Below are positions 44,732-55,158 of a DNA stretch of 64,000 nucleotides, one piece after another. Origin of the DNA: Sphingomonas sp. KRR8 (GTDB lineage: Bacteria > Pseudomonadota > Alphaproteobacteria > Sphingomonadales > Sphingomonadaceae); the NCBI RefSeq assembly GCF_023559245.1, contig NZ_CP097462.1:1426001-1490000 (forward strand). The letters run 5' to 3'. Positions within the stretch are counted from its first letter, which is position 1. Each line of letters opens with the position of its first letter. Both the position numbers and the translations under genes were made by a program. The notes under the pieces are model-generated. The model saw only the letters and a program-made list of their open reading frames with translations, searched no databases and had not been told where the DNA came from.

Positions 44732-44757
44732 AACCCCGGCCTTAACCGGCCGGGGTT
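44732..44757 (+). terminator. Intrinsic terminator upstream of purL
   Basis: AACCCCGGCC (44732-44741) pairs with GGCCGGGGTT (44748-44757) around TTAACC, followed by TTGTTTTG. It lies 127 bases after the lipoprotein stop and 33 bases before the purL ATG. Confidence 0.85.
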
Positions 44758-44789
44758 TTGTTTTGCGCGCGCCTCGCTAAAGCGCGGCC

Positions 44790-47066
<2,277 letters not shown>

Positions 47067-47126
47067 CTTCCCAAGAAGGGCAAGCTGCGTCACACTCCTC
47101 CAACCAGCGTCCACGGGGGAACAGAC

Positions 47127-48383
47127 GTGGCCAGCACCGCAACCGACCGCATCGCCACGCTTGACCTCATCCGCGGAGTTGCCGTGATGGGCATCTTCTC
47201 GGTCAACGTGATCGCCTTCGCCATGATCGAGGGCGCCTACTTCAACCCCGGCGCGTATGGTGGCCACAGCGGCCTCGACCTGTGGCTATGGGCGCTCAAC
47301 CTCGTCCTCGTCGATGGCAAGATGCGCAGCCTGTTCTCCATGCTGTTCGGCGCCTCCATGCTGCTGGTCATTGACCGCGCCGAGGCGGCCGGACAGAACG
47401 CCGCCGCCGTCCACCTGCGCCGGATGATCGTGCTGATGGGCTTCGGCCTGCTGCACTTCTACTTCATCTGGTTCGGCGACATCCTGTTCAGCTATGGTGC
47501 GGTCGGCATAATCGCCTTCCTGTTCCGCAACCGGAGCGCGCGTCAGCTGGCGATCTCCGGCGGCGGCCTGCTGCTGGTCAGCACGATCATGTTCACTCTC
47601 TTCGCCTTCCACATGCACAGCGCCGACCTCGCCGCGCATGCGGCTGGCGCATCAGCGGAGACGATCGCCGACTGGAACGGCATCGGTCGGCTGCTCTACC
47701 CCTTGCCCTCCGACTTCATGCACGACCTGGCGGTCCATCGCGGCGGCTTCTTCGGACGCTCGGAATATATGTTCACGGAACGCGGCGCTGAGCCGTTCAC
47801 CAGCCTGCTCGGCATTGGCCCGGAAACGCTCGGCCTGATGCTGCTTGGCATGGCCGGGCTGAAGAGCGGCTTTTTGACCGGCGCCTGGTCCGACACCTCG
47901 TATCGCCATCTCGCATGGATCGCCGTGCCGGTCGGCGCTATCGCGTTCGCGTTGCTCGCCTTTGTCGATGTGCGCAGCCACTTCTATTCGCCCCTGGTGT
48001 TCGGCGGCTTCCTCGCCCTTGTCCCGTTCCGGACGGGCATGGCGCTCGGCTATGCCGCGCTGATCATCCTTGCCGGTCGCGGCATGGGTCCGCTCGCCGG
48101 GCGCATCGAGGCCGCGGGCCGCTGCGCCTTTACCAATTACCTCGGCACCAGCCTGGTCGCGAGCTTCGTCTTCTATGGCTGGGGGCTCGGGCTCTACGGC
48201 AGTGTGTCACGCTATCACGCGTGGCTGCTTGCGCCGGTCGTGTGGCTCGCCATGCTGGCCTGGTCGAAGCCATGGCTCGAACGCTTTCAGTATGGGCCGC
48301 TGGAATGGTTGTGGCGTTCGCTCAGTCGCGGCGCGCTGCAGCCGATGCGCAAGCGCCCAGCGCCCGCGCCCATCGCCGCCTAA
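47127..48383 (+). CDS. DUF418-family membrane protein
   Basis: A 418-residue integral membrane protein with about ten helices. The N-terminus RIATLDLIRGVAVMGIFSVN and the segment KMRSLFSMLFGASMLLVIDR are DUF418 signatures; the C-terminal DUF418 domain spans about residues 240-405. No reaction is established for the family, though its N-terminus resembles acyltransferase-3 membrane domains. It starts at GTG 60 bases after purL. Its stop overlaps the convergent Hpt gene by 4 bases. Confidence 0.82.
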   Translation: MASTATDRIATLDLIRGVAVMGIFSVNVIAFAMIEGAYFNPGAYGGHSGLDLWLWALNLVLVDGKMRSLFSMLFGASMLLVIDRAEAAGQNAAAVHLRRMIVLMGFGLLHFYFIWFGDILFSYGAVGIIAFLFRNRSARQLAISGGGLLLVSTIMFTLFAFHMHSADLAAHAAGASAETIADWNGIGRLLYPLPSDFMHDLAVHRGGFFGRSEYMFTERGAEPFTSLLGIGPETLGLMLLGMAGLKSGFLTGAWSDTSYRHLAWIAVPVGAIAFALLAFVDVRSHFYSPLVFGGFLALVPFRTGMALGYAALIILAGRGMGPLAGRIEAAGRCAFTNYLGTSLVASFVFYGWGLGLYGSVSRYHAWLLAPVVWLAMLAWSKPWLERFQYGPLEWLWRSLSRGALQPMRKRPAPAPIAA

Positions 48384-48838
48384 AGCCGGCCGAAGCCCTG
48401 CGAGGCCGACTTGCGGCCAAACCCGCCGGTCGCCGGACGCCGGCTCTGCAGCGGGTTGGTGACCTTGTCGAACAGTTCGACCGTGCGCCCGAACAGCCGG
48501 CGCAGTTCGACCACCTGCGGGACGAGCTCGTCGGGAAAGCGCTTGGTTTCGACGCACAGTCGCGCCGTGGACTCGATCAGCTCGGCCACCTTGGCCAGCG
48601 GCTCCGCCCCGAACTGCCGCGCCTCACCCTTGATGGTGTGGGCCGGCCGGACCAGCGCCACCGTGTCCTGCCGGTGCATCGCCTCTTCGATCTGCGACAC
48701 GGATTTCACCCCGTCCTCGCGGAAGTAGCCGAGGATGCGGATGAAGCCCGGCCCGAGCTCCGCCCGGGTCTTTTCGAAATGCGCCCAGTCAAGGATCCCG
48801 AGATCCTCCTCGCGCAGCTCATTACCTTGCTCGTCCAC
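48380..48838 (-). CDS. Hpt-domain phosphotransfer protein
   Basis: A 152-residue cytoplasmic protein with a histidine phosphotransfer domain at about residues 20-120. The active histidine is in RPAHTIKGEARQFGAEPLA. A basic, glycine-rich C-terminal tail follows. The cognate kinase and regulator are not evident; none lies adjacent. It starts at GTG 35 bases after der on the same strand. ChpT-like folds differ, so this is a classical Hpt. Confidence 0.8.
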   Translation of the reverse strand: MDEQGNELREEDLGILDWAHFEKTRAELGPGFIRILGYFREDGVKSVSQIEEAMHRQDTVALVRPAHTIKGEARQFGAEPLAKVAELIESTARLCVETKRFPDELVPQVVELRRLFGRTVELFDKVTNPLQSRRPATGGFGRKSASQGFGRL

Positions 48839-48873
48839 GTCCCCGGACTAGGCCCGAAAGGGTAAAGAGGGCG

Positions 48874-50238
48874 TTAGCGGTCGAACGGATTCTTCGGGCT
48901 GCGCATGCTCATCCGCAGCGGTACCGGCCCCAGCTCAAGGTCGCGCCGCATGCTGTTCAGCAGATAGCGCCGATAGCTTTCCGGCAACTGGTCGACCCGG
49001 CTGCCGAACACCACGAAGGTCGGCGGCCGGCTCTTGATCTGGGTGATGTACCTGAGCTTGATCCGCTTGCCGCCCGGCGCCGGCGGCGGGTTGTTCTCGA
49101 CCGCCCGCTCGAACCAGCGGTTGAGCTCGCCCGTGGTGACCCGGCGGTTCCAGCTCGCCCGGAGCTCGAACGCGGCCTTGAGGATCTGGTCGATCCCCTT
49201 GCCGGTCTTGGCCGAAACGGTCAGCACCGGCACGCCCTTGAGCTGGCTGAGCCCCTCTTCCAGCGCCGCCTTGACCCCGTTGAACAAGGACGAGGCATGC
49301 TCGGCCACGTCCCACTTGTTCAGGGCGATCAGCAGGCAGCGGCCCTCGTCCACTACCTCGTCGGCGATGCGCAGGTCCTGCGCCTCCAGCCCGCGCGTGG
49401 CGTCGAGCAGCAGGACGACGACTTCCGCCATGTCGATCGACCGCCGCGTGTCCGCCGCCGACAGCCGTTCCAATTTGTCGTCCACCTTGGCCCGCTTGCG
49501 CAGGCCCGCCGTATCGACCAGCCGGACCTCGCGCACTGTGCCGTCAGGACTGGCCCATTGCCAATCGAGCGCGATGCTGTCGCGGGTGATCCCGGCCTCG
49601 GGCCCGGTGATCATCCGCTCCTCGCCAAGCATCTTGTTGACCAGCGTCGACTTGCCCGCGTTCGGCCGGCCGACAACCGCGATGTGCAGCGGGCGGTCGT
49701 TGCTTTCCAGATCTTCTTCCGGCTCGGGCTCGACCTCCTCGCGCTCAAGGAAGGGCCGCAGGCTCTCGAACAGGTCGACCACGCCTTCGCCATGCTCGGC
49801 CGAAATGGCGATGGGCTCACCCAGGCCGAGCGCATAGGCTTCCATCCGGCCGGCCTCGCCCTGCCGCCCTTCTGCCTTGTTGGCGGCGACGATCACCGGC
49901 GCGTCCTCGGCCCGCAGCCAGTTGGCGATTTCCTCGTCCAGCGGGGTCACGCCCTCGCGCGCGTCGATCAGGAACAGGGCCACGTCCGCCTCGCGCACCG
50001 CGGCCTCGGTCTGGCGCCGCATCCGGCCCGGCAGGCTGGCCGGATCCTCGTCCTCAAAACCGGCGGTGTCGAACACGCGAAAGTCCATGCCGAGCAGCGT
50101 CGCGTCGCCTTCGCGACGATCGCGGGTGACGCCGGGACGGTCGTCGACCAGCGCGATGCGCTTGCCGACCAGCCGGTTGAACAGGGTGGATTTGCCGACA
50201 TTGGGTCGGCCGACGATGGCAACGGTGGGCAGGGGCAT
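48874..50238 (-). CDS. der: Ribosome biogenesis GTPase Der (EngA)
   Basis: A 454-residue double GTPase needed for 50S assembly. The first G domain starts VAIVGRPNVGKSTLFNRLVG and the second HIAVVGRPNAGKSTLVNKML; NKAEG and NKWD base-recognition motifs are visible. The C-terminal KH-like domain ends KNPFDR. The ATG at 50238 (MPLPTVAIVGRPNVG) is preferred since the upstream frame is non-conserved. Confidence 0.96.
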   Translation of the reverse strand: MPLPTVAIVGRPNVGKSTLFNRLVGKRIALVDDRPGVTRDRREGDATLLGMDFRVFDTAGFEDEDPASLPGRMRRQTEAAVREADVALFLIDAREGVTPLDEEIANWLRAEDAPVIVAANKAEGRQGEAGRMEAYALGLGEPIAISAEHGEGVVDLFESLRPFLEREEVEPEPEEDLESNDRPLHIAVVGRPNAGKSTLVNKMLGEERMITGPEAGITRDSIALDWQWASPDGTVREVRLVDTAGLRKRAKVDDKLERLSAADTRRSIDMAEVVVLLLDATRGLEAQDLRIADEVVDEGRCLLIALNKWDVAEHASSLFNGVKAALEEGLSQLKGVPVLTVSAKTGKGIDQILKAAFELRASWNRRVTTGELNRWFERAVENNPPPAPGGKRIKLRYITQIKSRPPTFVVFGSRVDQLPESYRRYLLNSMRRDLELGPVPLRMSMRSPKNPFDR

Positions 50239-50294
50239 GGCCGCGCCTCTACCCCAAGGGCGTCGTTTGGACCACCGCCTTGCGGTCAGGGTGC

Positions 50295-50322
50295 TTGACG
50301 GGTCGCGCAGCCTCCCTAGCGT
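50295..50322 (+). promoter_or_regulatory. Possible housekeeping promoter for the S9 peptidase gene
   Basis: TTGACG (50295-50300), 16 bases, TAGCGT (50317-50322). The -35 fits well and the -10 poorly. It lies 33 bases before the start codon. Confidence 0.35.
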
Positions 50323-50354
50323 GGGCCGCATCCATCTCTCCCTTGCGAGGCTCC

Positions 50355-52544
50355 ATGCGTCACCATCTGATCCTGTTTGCGTTGCCGATCGTTGCCGCCT
50401 GCTCGACTACTCCCGCACCCAGAATGATACCTTCCGACATGATCAAGACCGACCCCGGCGTGCCACCCGACCATGTTGCACCACCGCGCACCACCCTCGC
50501 CTACCCGCAGACCCGCCGCGAGGATGTTACAGACACGTTCTTCGGCACCACGGTCGCCGACCCCTATCGCTGGCTCGAGACCGACGCCCGCAACTCGCCG
50601 GAAGTACGCAGCTGGGTGAACGCGCAGAACAGCGTCACCAATGCCTTCCTCGCCACCTTGCCCGGCCGCGAGACGCTGAAGGCACGGATGACGGAGCTCT
50701 ACAATTATGAGCGCACCGGCACCCCGGTGAAGAAGGGCGGCCGCTATTTCTACCAGCGCAACACCGGCCTCCAGAATCAGTCGCCGCTCTACGTCCGCGA
50801 CAGCCTGAACGGGCCCGAGCGCCTGCTGGCGGACCCCAACACGTGGAGCAAGGATGGCGCCACCGCGCTCGCGGAATGGACCCCCAGCGAGGATGGCAAG
50901 CACCTCCTCTACTCGATCCAGGACGGCGGCACCGACTGGCGCACGGTCAAGGTGATCGACGTCGCCACCGGCAAGCCGACCAGTGACGAGATCAAGTGGG
51001 TCAAGACGTCCGCGGGCGACTGGATGAAGGACGGGTCAGGCTTCTTCTATACCCGCTTCCCGGAGCCGCCAGCCGGCGCCACCTTCCAGGCCACCAACGA
51101 GAACAGCACGGTCTACTTCCACAAGCTCGGCACCCCGCAGAGCGCCGACCGCAAGGTCTTCGCCACTCCCGACCAGCCCAAGCGTGGCCATTACGGCGCG
51201 GTGACCGAGGATGGCCGCTACCTTCTCATCCTGACCAGCGAAGGCACGGACAATCGCAACGAGGTGCGCGTCGTCGACCTGAAGGCGAAGAACTGGACGC
51301 CGCGCACGCTGATCGCCGGCCTCGACAACGAATGGAGCCCGATCGGAAATCGCGGGACCACCTTCTTCTTCCAGACCAACAAGGGAAGTCCGCGAAACAG
51401 CGTCGTCTCGCTCGATATCGCCCAGCCCAATCCGCAGCCGCGCACGATCATCGCGGAGCAGGCGGCGACCCTCGACGGGGTCAGCCTCGTCGGCGGCAAG
51501 CTCATCGCCTCCTACCTCGAGGACGCGAAGTCCGCGGTCCATGTGTATGACCTGACCGGCAAGCTGGTGCGCAACGTCGACCTGCCCGGGCTCGGCACGG
51601 CGTCGGGCTTCGGCGGCGAGGACAAGGACAACGAAACCTTCTTCGCCTTCTCCAGCTACAACCGGCCGACCACCGTCTATCGCTACGACGTGGCGAGCGG
51701 CCAGGCGACGCCCTGGGCCACGCCCAAGCTGACCTTCAATCCCGACGATTTCACCGTCGAGCAGCGCTTCTTCGCCTCGAAGGACGGCACCAAGGTGCCC
51801 ATGTTCATCGTCCGCAAGAAGGGCACCAGCGGTCCGGCGCCGACCCTGCTCTACGGCTATGGCGGGTTCAACGTCTCGCTGACGCCGGGCTTCTCCCCCA
51901 CCCGCCTCGCCTGGATCGAGGCTGGCGGCGTGTGGGCGCAGGCCAACATCCGTGGCGGCGGCGAATATGGGAAGGCGTGGCACGACGCCGGCCGCCTCGC
52001 CAACAAGCAGAACGTATTCGACGACTTCATCGGCGCGGGCGAGTATCTGAAGGCGCAAGGGATCACCGGGCCCAACCAGCTGGCGGTCGAGGGCGGCTCC
52101 AACGGCGGCCTGCTGATCGGCGCGGTGGTCAACCAGCGCCCCGACCTGTTCGCCGCCGCCCACCCGGCGGTGGGCGTGATGGACATGCTGCGCTTCGACC
52201 GCTTCACGGCCGGGCGCTACTGGGTCGACGACTACGGCTATCCCAACAAGGAAGCCGATTTCCGCACCCTGCTGGCCTACTCACCCTACCACAACATCAA
52301 GATGGGCGTGCATTATCCGGCGGTGCTGGTGACCACCGCTGACACTGATGACCGCGTCGTCCCAGGCCACAGCTTCAAGTACATCTCGGCCCTGCAGAAT
52401 GCCGACCCCAACGGCCAGCCACACGTCATCCGGATCGAGACCCGGGCAGGCCACGGCTCGGGCAAGCCGACCGATAAAATCATCGAGGAAACCAGCGACG
52501 TCTACGCTTTCCTGGCGAAGTACACCGGCCTGGCCATCAACTAA
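50355..52544 (+). CDS. Prolyl oligopeptidase (S9A), lipoprotein
   Basis: A 729-residue serine peptidase expected to cut short proline-containing peptides. The signal MRHHLILFALPIVAACSTTP has a lipobox with cysteine at residue 15, so it is probably a periplasmic lipoprotein. Residues about 65-430 form the beta propeller and the rest the alpha/beta hydrolase domain. S582 in EGGSNGGLL is the nucleophile, D lies in TADTDDRVVPGHS, and H in RAGHGSGKPTDK. The ATG at 50355 is used since the longer frame lacks a signal. Confidence 0.9.
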   Translation: MRHHLILFALPIVAACSTTPAPRMIPSDMIKTDPGVPPDHVAPPRTTLAYPQTRREDVTDTFFGTTVADPYRWLETDARNSPEVRSWVNAQNSVTNAFLATLPGRETLKARMTELYNYERTGTPVKKGGRYFYQRNTGLQNQSPLYVRDSLNGPERLLADPNTWSKDGATALAEWTPSEDGKHLLYSIQDGGTDWRTVKVIDVATGKPTSDEIKWVKTSAGDWMKDGSGFFYTRFPEPPAGATFQATNENSTVYFHKLGTPQSADRKVFATPDQPKRGHYGAVTEDGRYLLILTSEGTDNRNEVRVVDLKAKNWTPRTLIAGLDNEWSPIGNRGTTFFFQTNKGSPRNSVVSLDIAQPNPQPRTIIAEQAATLDGVSLVGGKLIASYLEDAKSAVHVYDLTGKLVRNVDLPGLGTASGFGGEDKDNETFFAFSSYNRPTTVYRYDVASGQATPWATPKLTFNPDDFTVEQRFFASKDGTKVPMFIVRKKGTSGPAPTLLYGYGGFNVSLTPGFSPTRLAWIEAGGVWAQANIRGGGEYGKAWHDAGRLANKQNVFDDFIGAGEYLKAQGITGPNQLAVEGGSNGGLLIGAVVNQRPDLFAAAHPAVGVMDMLRFDRFTAGRYWVDDYGYPNKEADFRTLLAYSPYHNIKMGVHYPAVLVTTADTDDRVVPGHSFKYISALQNADPNGQPHVIRIETRAGHGSGKPTDKIIEETSDVYAFLAKYTGLAIN

Positions 52545-52549
52545 GCAAA

Positions 52550-52583
52550 GGAGGGCGCCGGCAGCTACCCGCCGGCGCCCTCC
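52550..52583. terminator. Bidirectional terminator between the S9 peptidase gene and a 35-residue frame
   Basis: GGAGGGCGCCGGC (52550-52562) pairs perfectly with GCCGGCGCCCTCC (52571-52583). On the plus strand TCCCGTCTTATT follows; on the minus strand TTTGCTT follows. It starts 6 bases after the peptidase stop. Confidence 0.75.
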
Positions 52584-52590
52584 TCCCGTC

Positions 52591-52698
52591 TTATTCCTTC
52601 AACCCGCCGGTCACCTCCGGCTCGTCGCTCGGCACGCCGGGCAGCGCCTTGTGCCACCCCAGACCAGCGCTTGCCTGGACCCTCGCGGGGCGGAGCAT
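52591..52698 (-). CDS. Possible 35-residue protein opposite the mscL leader
   Basis: An ATG-initiated frame beginning MLRPARVQASAGLGWHKALP and ending VTGGLKE, with about 85 percent G or C at third positions, as in genuine genes here. Its stop is 8 bases before the bidirectional hairpin, which would terminate it. A purine-rich AGGAAG lies upstream but about 14 bases from the ATG, which is far. No family recognised; a chance frame remains possible. Confidence 0.35.
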   Translation of the reverse strand: MLRPARVQASAGLGWHKALPGVPSDEPEVTGGLKE

Positions 52699-52757
52699 TT
52701 GCAAGGCTCGCTTCCTGTGACACAAAGCAGCCGTTCATCCGCCAAGGAGAGCCGATC

Positions 52758-53180
52758 ATGCTTCGTGAATTTAAGGCCTTTATCGCTCGCGGCAACGTCC
52801 TCGACCTCGCCGTTGCGGTCATCATCGGCGCCGCCTTCGCCGCCATCGTCAGCTCTCTTACCGACGACGTCATCATGCCGGTCATCGGCCAGCTCGCTGG
52901 CGGCCTCGACTTCTCCAGCTACTTCGTCCGGCTGGGTGAGGTCCCGGCCAACTACGCCGGCTCGCTTACCGACTATGCCGCGCTCAAGAAGGCGGGCGTG
53001 CCGCTGCTCGGCTATGGCGCCTTCCTGACGGCGCTGATCAAGTTCGTGATCCTCGCCTTCATCATCTTCCTGCTGGTCAAGGCGGCCAACCGGGCGATGG
53101 GAAAGCGCCTCGACGCCGAGGAAGCGACCGCGGAGGAGATCCTCCTCCTTCGCGAGATCCGCGACTCGCTCCGCCGCTAG
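52758..53180 (+). CDS. mscL: Large-conductance mechanosensitive channel
   Basis: A 140-residue inner-membrane channel that opens under high membrane tension to release solutes. The N-terminal helix and TM1 read MLREFKAFIARGNVLDLAVA followed by VIIGAAFAAIV; TM2 is about residues 80-102 (FLTALIKFVILAFIIFLLVK). A cytoplasmic helix with EEILLLREIRDSL closes it. AAGGAG lies 10 bases before the ATG at 52758. Its stop is one base from the convergent lipase gene. Confidence 0.95.
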   Translation: MLREFKAFIARGNVLDLAVAVIIGAAFAAIVSSLTDDVIMPVIGQLAGGLDFSSYFVRLGEVPANYAGSLTDYAALKKAGVPLLGYGAFLTALIKFVILAFIIFLLVKAANRAMGKRLDAEEATAEEILLLREIRDSLRR

Positions 53181-53181
53181 G

Positions 53182-54297
53182 CTAGAACCGCCCGCACTGG
53201 TTGGGCGCTGGCCGTCCGGCGAAGCGATCGTCGATCCACGCCAGCGTCGCCGCCGCGCTCTGCTTGGCGGTGGTCGCATGGTCCTTGCCGGGCAGATCGA
53301 TCCAGCCCACCCGCACCCGGTTGGCGCACATCCGCCGGGCGAAGGCGCGGGTCACCGCCGGCGCGACCAGCGGGTCGCCCTGGGTCTGCGCGAACAGCAC
53401 CGGCACCCGGCTGACTGGTGACGTGCTGTTGGCCCGCACAAAGCTCGACCAGGGCGGCAGCGTGCCAAGGTCGGTGCGCTTCAGGTCCTGGCGAAGCGCA
53501 AGGATACCGAGCAGCGTGCCGAGCTTGGGGCCGCTGTCGACCACCACGCAATTCGCCGCCATGCGCCGGATGATCCCGGGCGTGCGCCGTGCGCCGATCT
53601 GCAGCGGAACGCCATAATAGCTCGACCAGCTGTCGGTCGCGAGCGCCGTCAGGAACGCCTTGGCGTTAGGGTCGCTCGCCTTGCGGAAGTTGGCGGCAAG
53701 GTCCGTCGGCGGAGCGCCGGCGGCCACACCCACCAGCTCGAGCCCGGCTCCTTCGACACCGGCCAGCTGCCCCGTCCACAAGGCCGCGTGTCCACCCTGG
53801 CTCTCGCCCCATACCGCAAAGCGTCGGCCCGCCGCGGCGGCGGGGATGGCCTGTGCCGCCCGAACGGCGTCCAGCACCGATCGCGCCGTTGCCGTCCCGA
53901 CCAGATACGGATGCGGCCCGGGATTGCCGAGGCCGATGTAATCGGGCGCCACCACCACGTAGCCGCGGCTCACGGCCTCGATCGCCGGGGTCTTGGCGAA
54001 GAAATTGGGGCTGAGCGAAGGGCCGCACTTCTCCGCGGTACCCCACGTCCCGTGTGTCCAGGCGAGCACCGGACGCGGCCGGGCGGGCACGGCTTCACGC
54101 GGCGCCACGACCACGCCGGTTACCTCGCGAGCCCGCCCGCGATCGTCGGTGGTGAGATAGCGGATCTTCCACGCTTGGGTGCCCGCCGGCGTCTCCACCA
54201 TCGGGTCGGCCGCGATCAGGCGGCCGGCCTGCGCCAACGCCGGCGAGGCGGCCAAAGCACTGCCGAGCAGCGCGGCGGTGAGTGCAAGCTTGCGCAT
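53182..54297 (-). CDS. Secretory lipase-type alpha/beta hydrolase
   Basis: A 371-residue exported hydrolase of the secretory lipase (LIP) family. The signal peptide covers about residues 1-23 (ALAASPALAQA). The oxyanion region is LAWTHGTWGTAEKCGPSL, the nucleophile motif is GESQGG at about 173-178, and D and H of the triad lie in QTQGDPLVAPA and PGKDHATTAK. Natural substrate unknown; family members act on lipids or esters. The ATG at 54297 is chosen for the signal peptide. Confidence 0.82.
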   Translation of the reverse strand: MRKLALTAALLGSALAASPALAQAGRLIAADPMVETPAGTQAWKIRYLTTDDRGRAREVTGVVVAPREAVPARPRPVLAWTHGTWGTAEKCGPSLSPNFFAKTPAIEAVSRGYVVVAPDYIGLGNPGPHPYLVGTATARSVLDAVRAAQAIPAAAAGRRFAVWGESQGGHAALWTGQLAGVEGAGLELVGVAAGAPPTDLAANFRKASDPNAKAFLTALATDSWSSYYGVPLQIGARRTPGIIRRMAANCVVVDSGPKLGTLLGILALRQDLKRTDLGTLPPWSSFVRANSTSPVSRVPVLFAQTQGDPLVAPAVTRAFARRMCANRVRVGWIDLPGKDHATTAKQSAAATLAWIDDRFAGRPAPNQCGRF

Positions 54298-54337
54298 GAA
54301 CCTCCCCCATGTCGGTTGTTCCGGAGGCAGAACCAAC

Positions 54338-54362
54338 GGAACCGAACTATGTTCATACCGTC
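54338..54362 (+). promoter_or_regulatory. Near-consensus EcfG-type promoter
   Basis: GGAAC (54338-54342), 16 bases, CGTC (54359-54362); one base differs from the CGTT consensus. It points to the Gly/Tyr-rich protein gene 143 bases downstream. Confidence 0.35.
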
Positions 54363-54505
54363 TATAGTCCAGACCCGGCCTCGGCCCGATCAGGTCCGCA
54401 CAGCTGAATGAAGGGCAACACAGTCTTCAGTCACGGTGCAGACCGACTCGGGCAAAAGGGGCACGATCGGCGGGAGGGCCCGCCTGACAAGTAAGGAGAG
54501 TGGCC

Positions 54506-55075
54506 ATGAAGGCTGTTCGTACACTTCTCATCGGTGGTGCTGCCGCGGCGGTCGCCACCATCGGCCTCGCGACCCCCGCTGCCGCCCAATATTATCCGTA
54601 TGGCGGCTACAATTACGGCTACGGCGGCGGCGCCGGAGACGTGATCGTCGGATCCATCCTCAACAACATCCTGCGCGGCAGCTGGAGCGGCGGCGCGTAT
54701 AATTACAACGGCTTCGACTACGGACCCGAGCGCTATGCCGTCGCTCAATGTTCGCGAGCGACCGAGGCTCGCCTCAACGGCGGCTACGGCGGCTATAACC
54801 GCTACGGGACTTGGGGCGGCGGCGGCGCCCGCGTGACCCAGATCGAATCGGTCCAGCGCACCGGCAAGGGCAATGTCCGAGTCCATGGCTGGGCCGGACA
54901 GGGCGGCTTCCGCGGCAACTATGGCGGCTATGGCGGATATGGCTACAACGGCGCCTATGGCGGCGGTGCGCCTGACATCTTCTTCAACTGCAAGGTGGAT
55001 GTCCGCAGCGGCCAGATCAGCGACCTGCAGATCCAACGCCGGCGCTACGGCTATGGTTACGGGTACGGCTACTAA
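54506..55075 (+). CDS. Exported Gly/Tyr-rich protein
   Basis: A 189-residue protein with a signal peptide (MKAVRTLLIGGAAAAVATIG to about residue 28). Two glycine/tyrosine-rich stretches follow (YGGYNYGYGG near 33-42 and GGYGGYGYNG near 140), and a tail of YGYGYGYGY. Between them is a more ordered part with two cysteines (AVAQCSRATEARL and FFNCKVDVRSGQI). Such proteins are frequent in sphingomonads and often annotated only as hypothetical. AAGGAG precedes the ATG at 54506 with good spacing, so the GTG at 54500 is rejected. Confidence 0.8.
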   Translation: MKAVRTLLIGGAAAAVATIGLATPAAAQYYPYGGYNYGYGGGAGDVIVGSILNNILRGSWSGGAYNYNGFDYGPERYAVAQCSRATEARLNGGYGGYNRYGTWGGGGARVTQIESVQRTGKGNVRVHGWAGQGGFRGNYGGYGGYGYNGAYGGGAPDIFFNCKVDVRSGQISDLQIQRRRYGYGYGYGY

Positions 55076-55100
55076 GTCCGCAGCCACAAGGTGACAAAGG

Positions 55101-55134
55101 AGTGCGCGGGCCCTAGTGGTCCGCGCACTTTTTC
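55101..55134 (+). terminator. Intrinsic terminator after the Gly/Tyr-rich gene
   Basis: AGTGCGCGGGCC (55101-55112) pairs with GGTCCGCGCACT (55118-55129) with one G-U pair, followed by five T. This is the strongest terminator in the window. It ends 25 bases before guaA. Confidence 0.9.
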
Positions 55135-55158
55135 GTTGTGCGAAAGGCCTGACCTCCC

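Noticed and set aside
44620..44757. Known purine or ZTP riboswitch upstream of purL
   Set aside because: The three-way junction lacks the purine riboswitch joining-region bases, and no ZTP (pfl) conserved segments were found; only an unnamed structure is claimed.
52591..52698. Lasso-peptide precursor
   Set aside because: No maturation genes nearby and no leader pattern with the usual penultimate threonine before a ring glycine.
54297..54322. Minus-strand GGAAC-N16-GTT before the lipase gene
   Set aside because: The -10 element would overlap the start codon, placing the transcript start inside the gene.
54431..55087. Minus-strand Ala/Val-rich frame opposite the Gly/Tyr-rich gene
   Set aside because: Its composition is the mirror of repeated Gly/Tyr codons. 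The plus-strand gene has a signal peptide, ribosome binding site and terminator.
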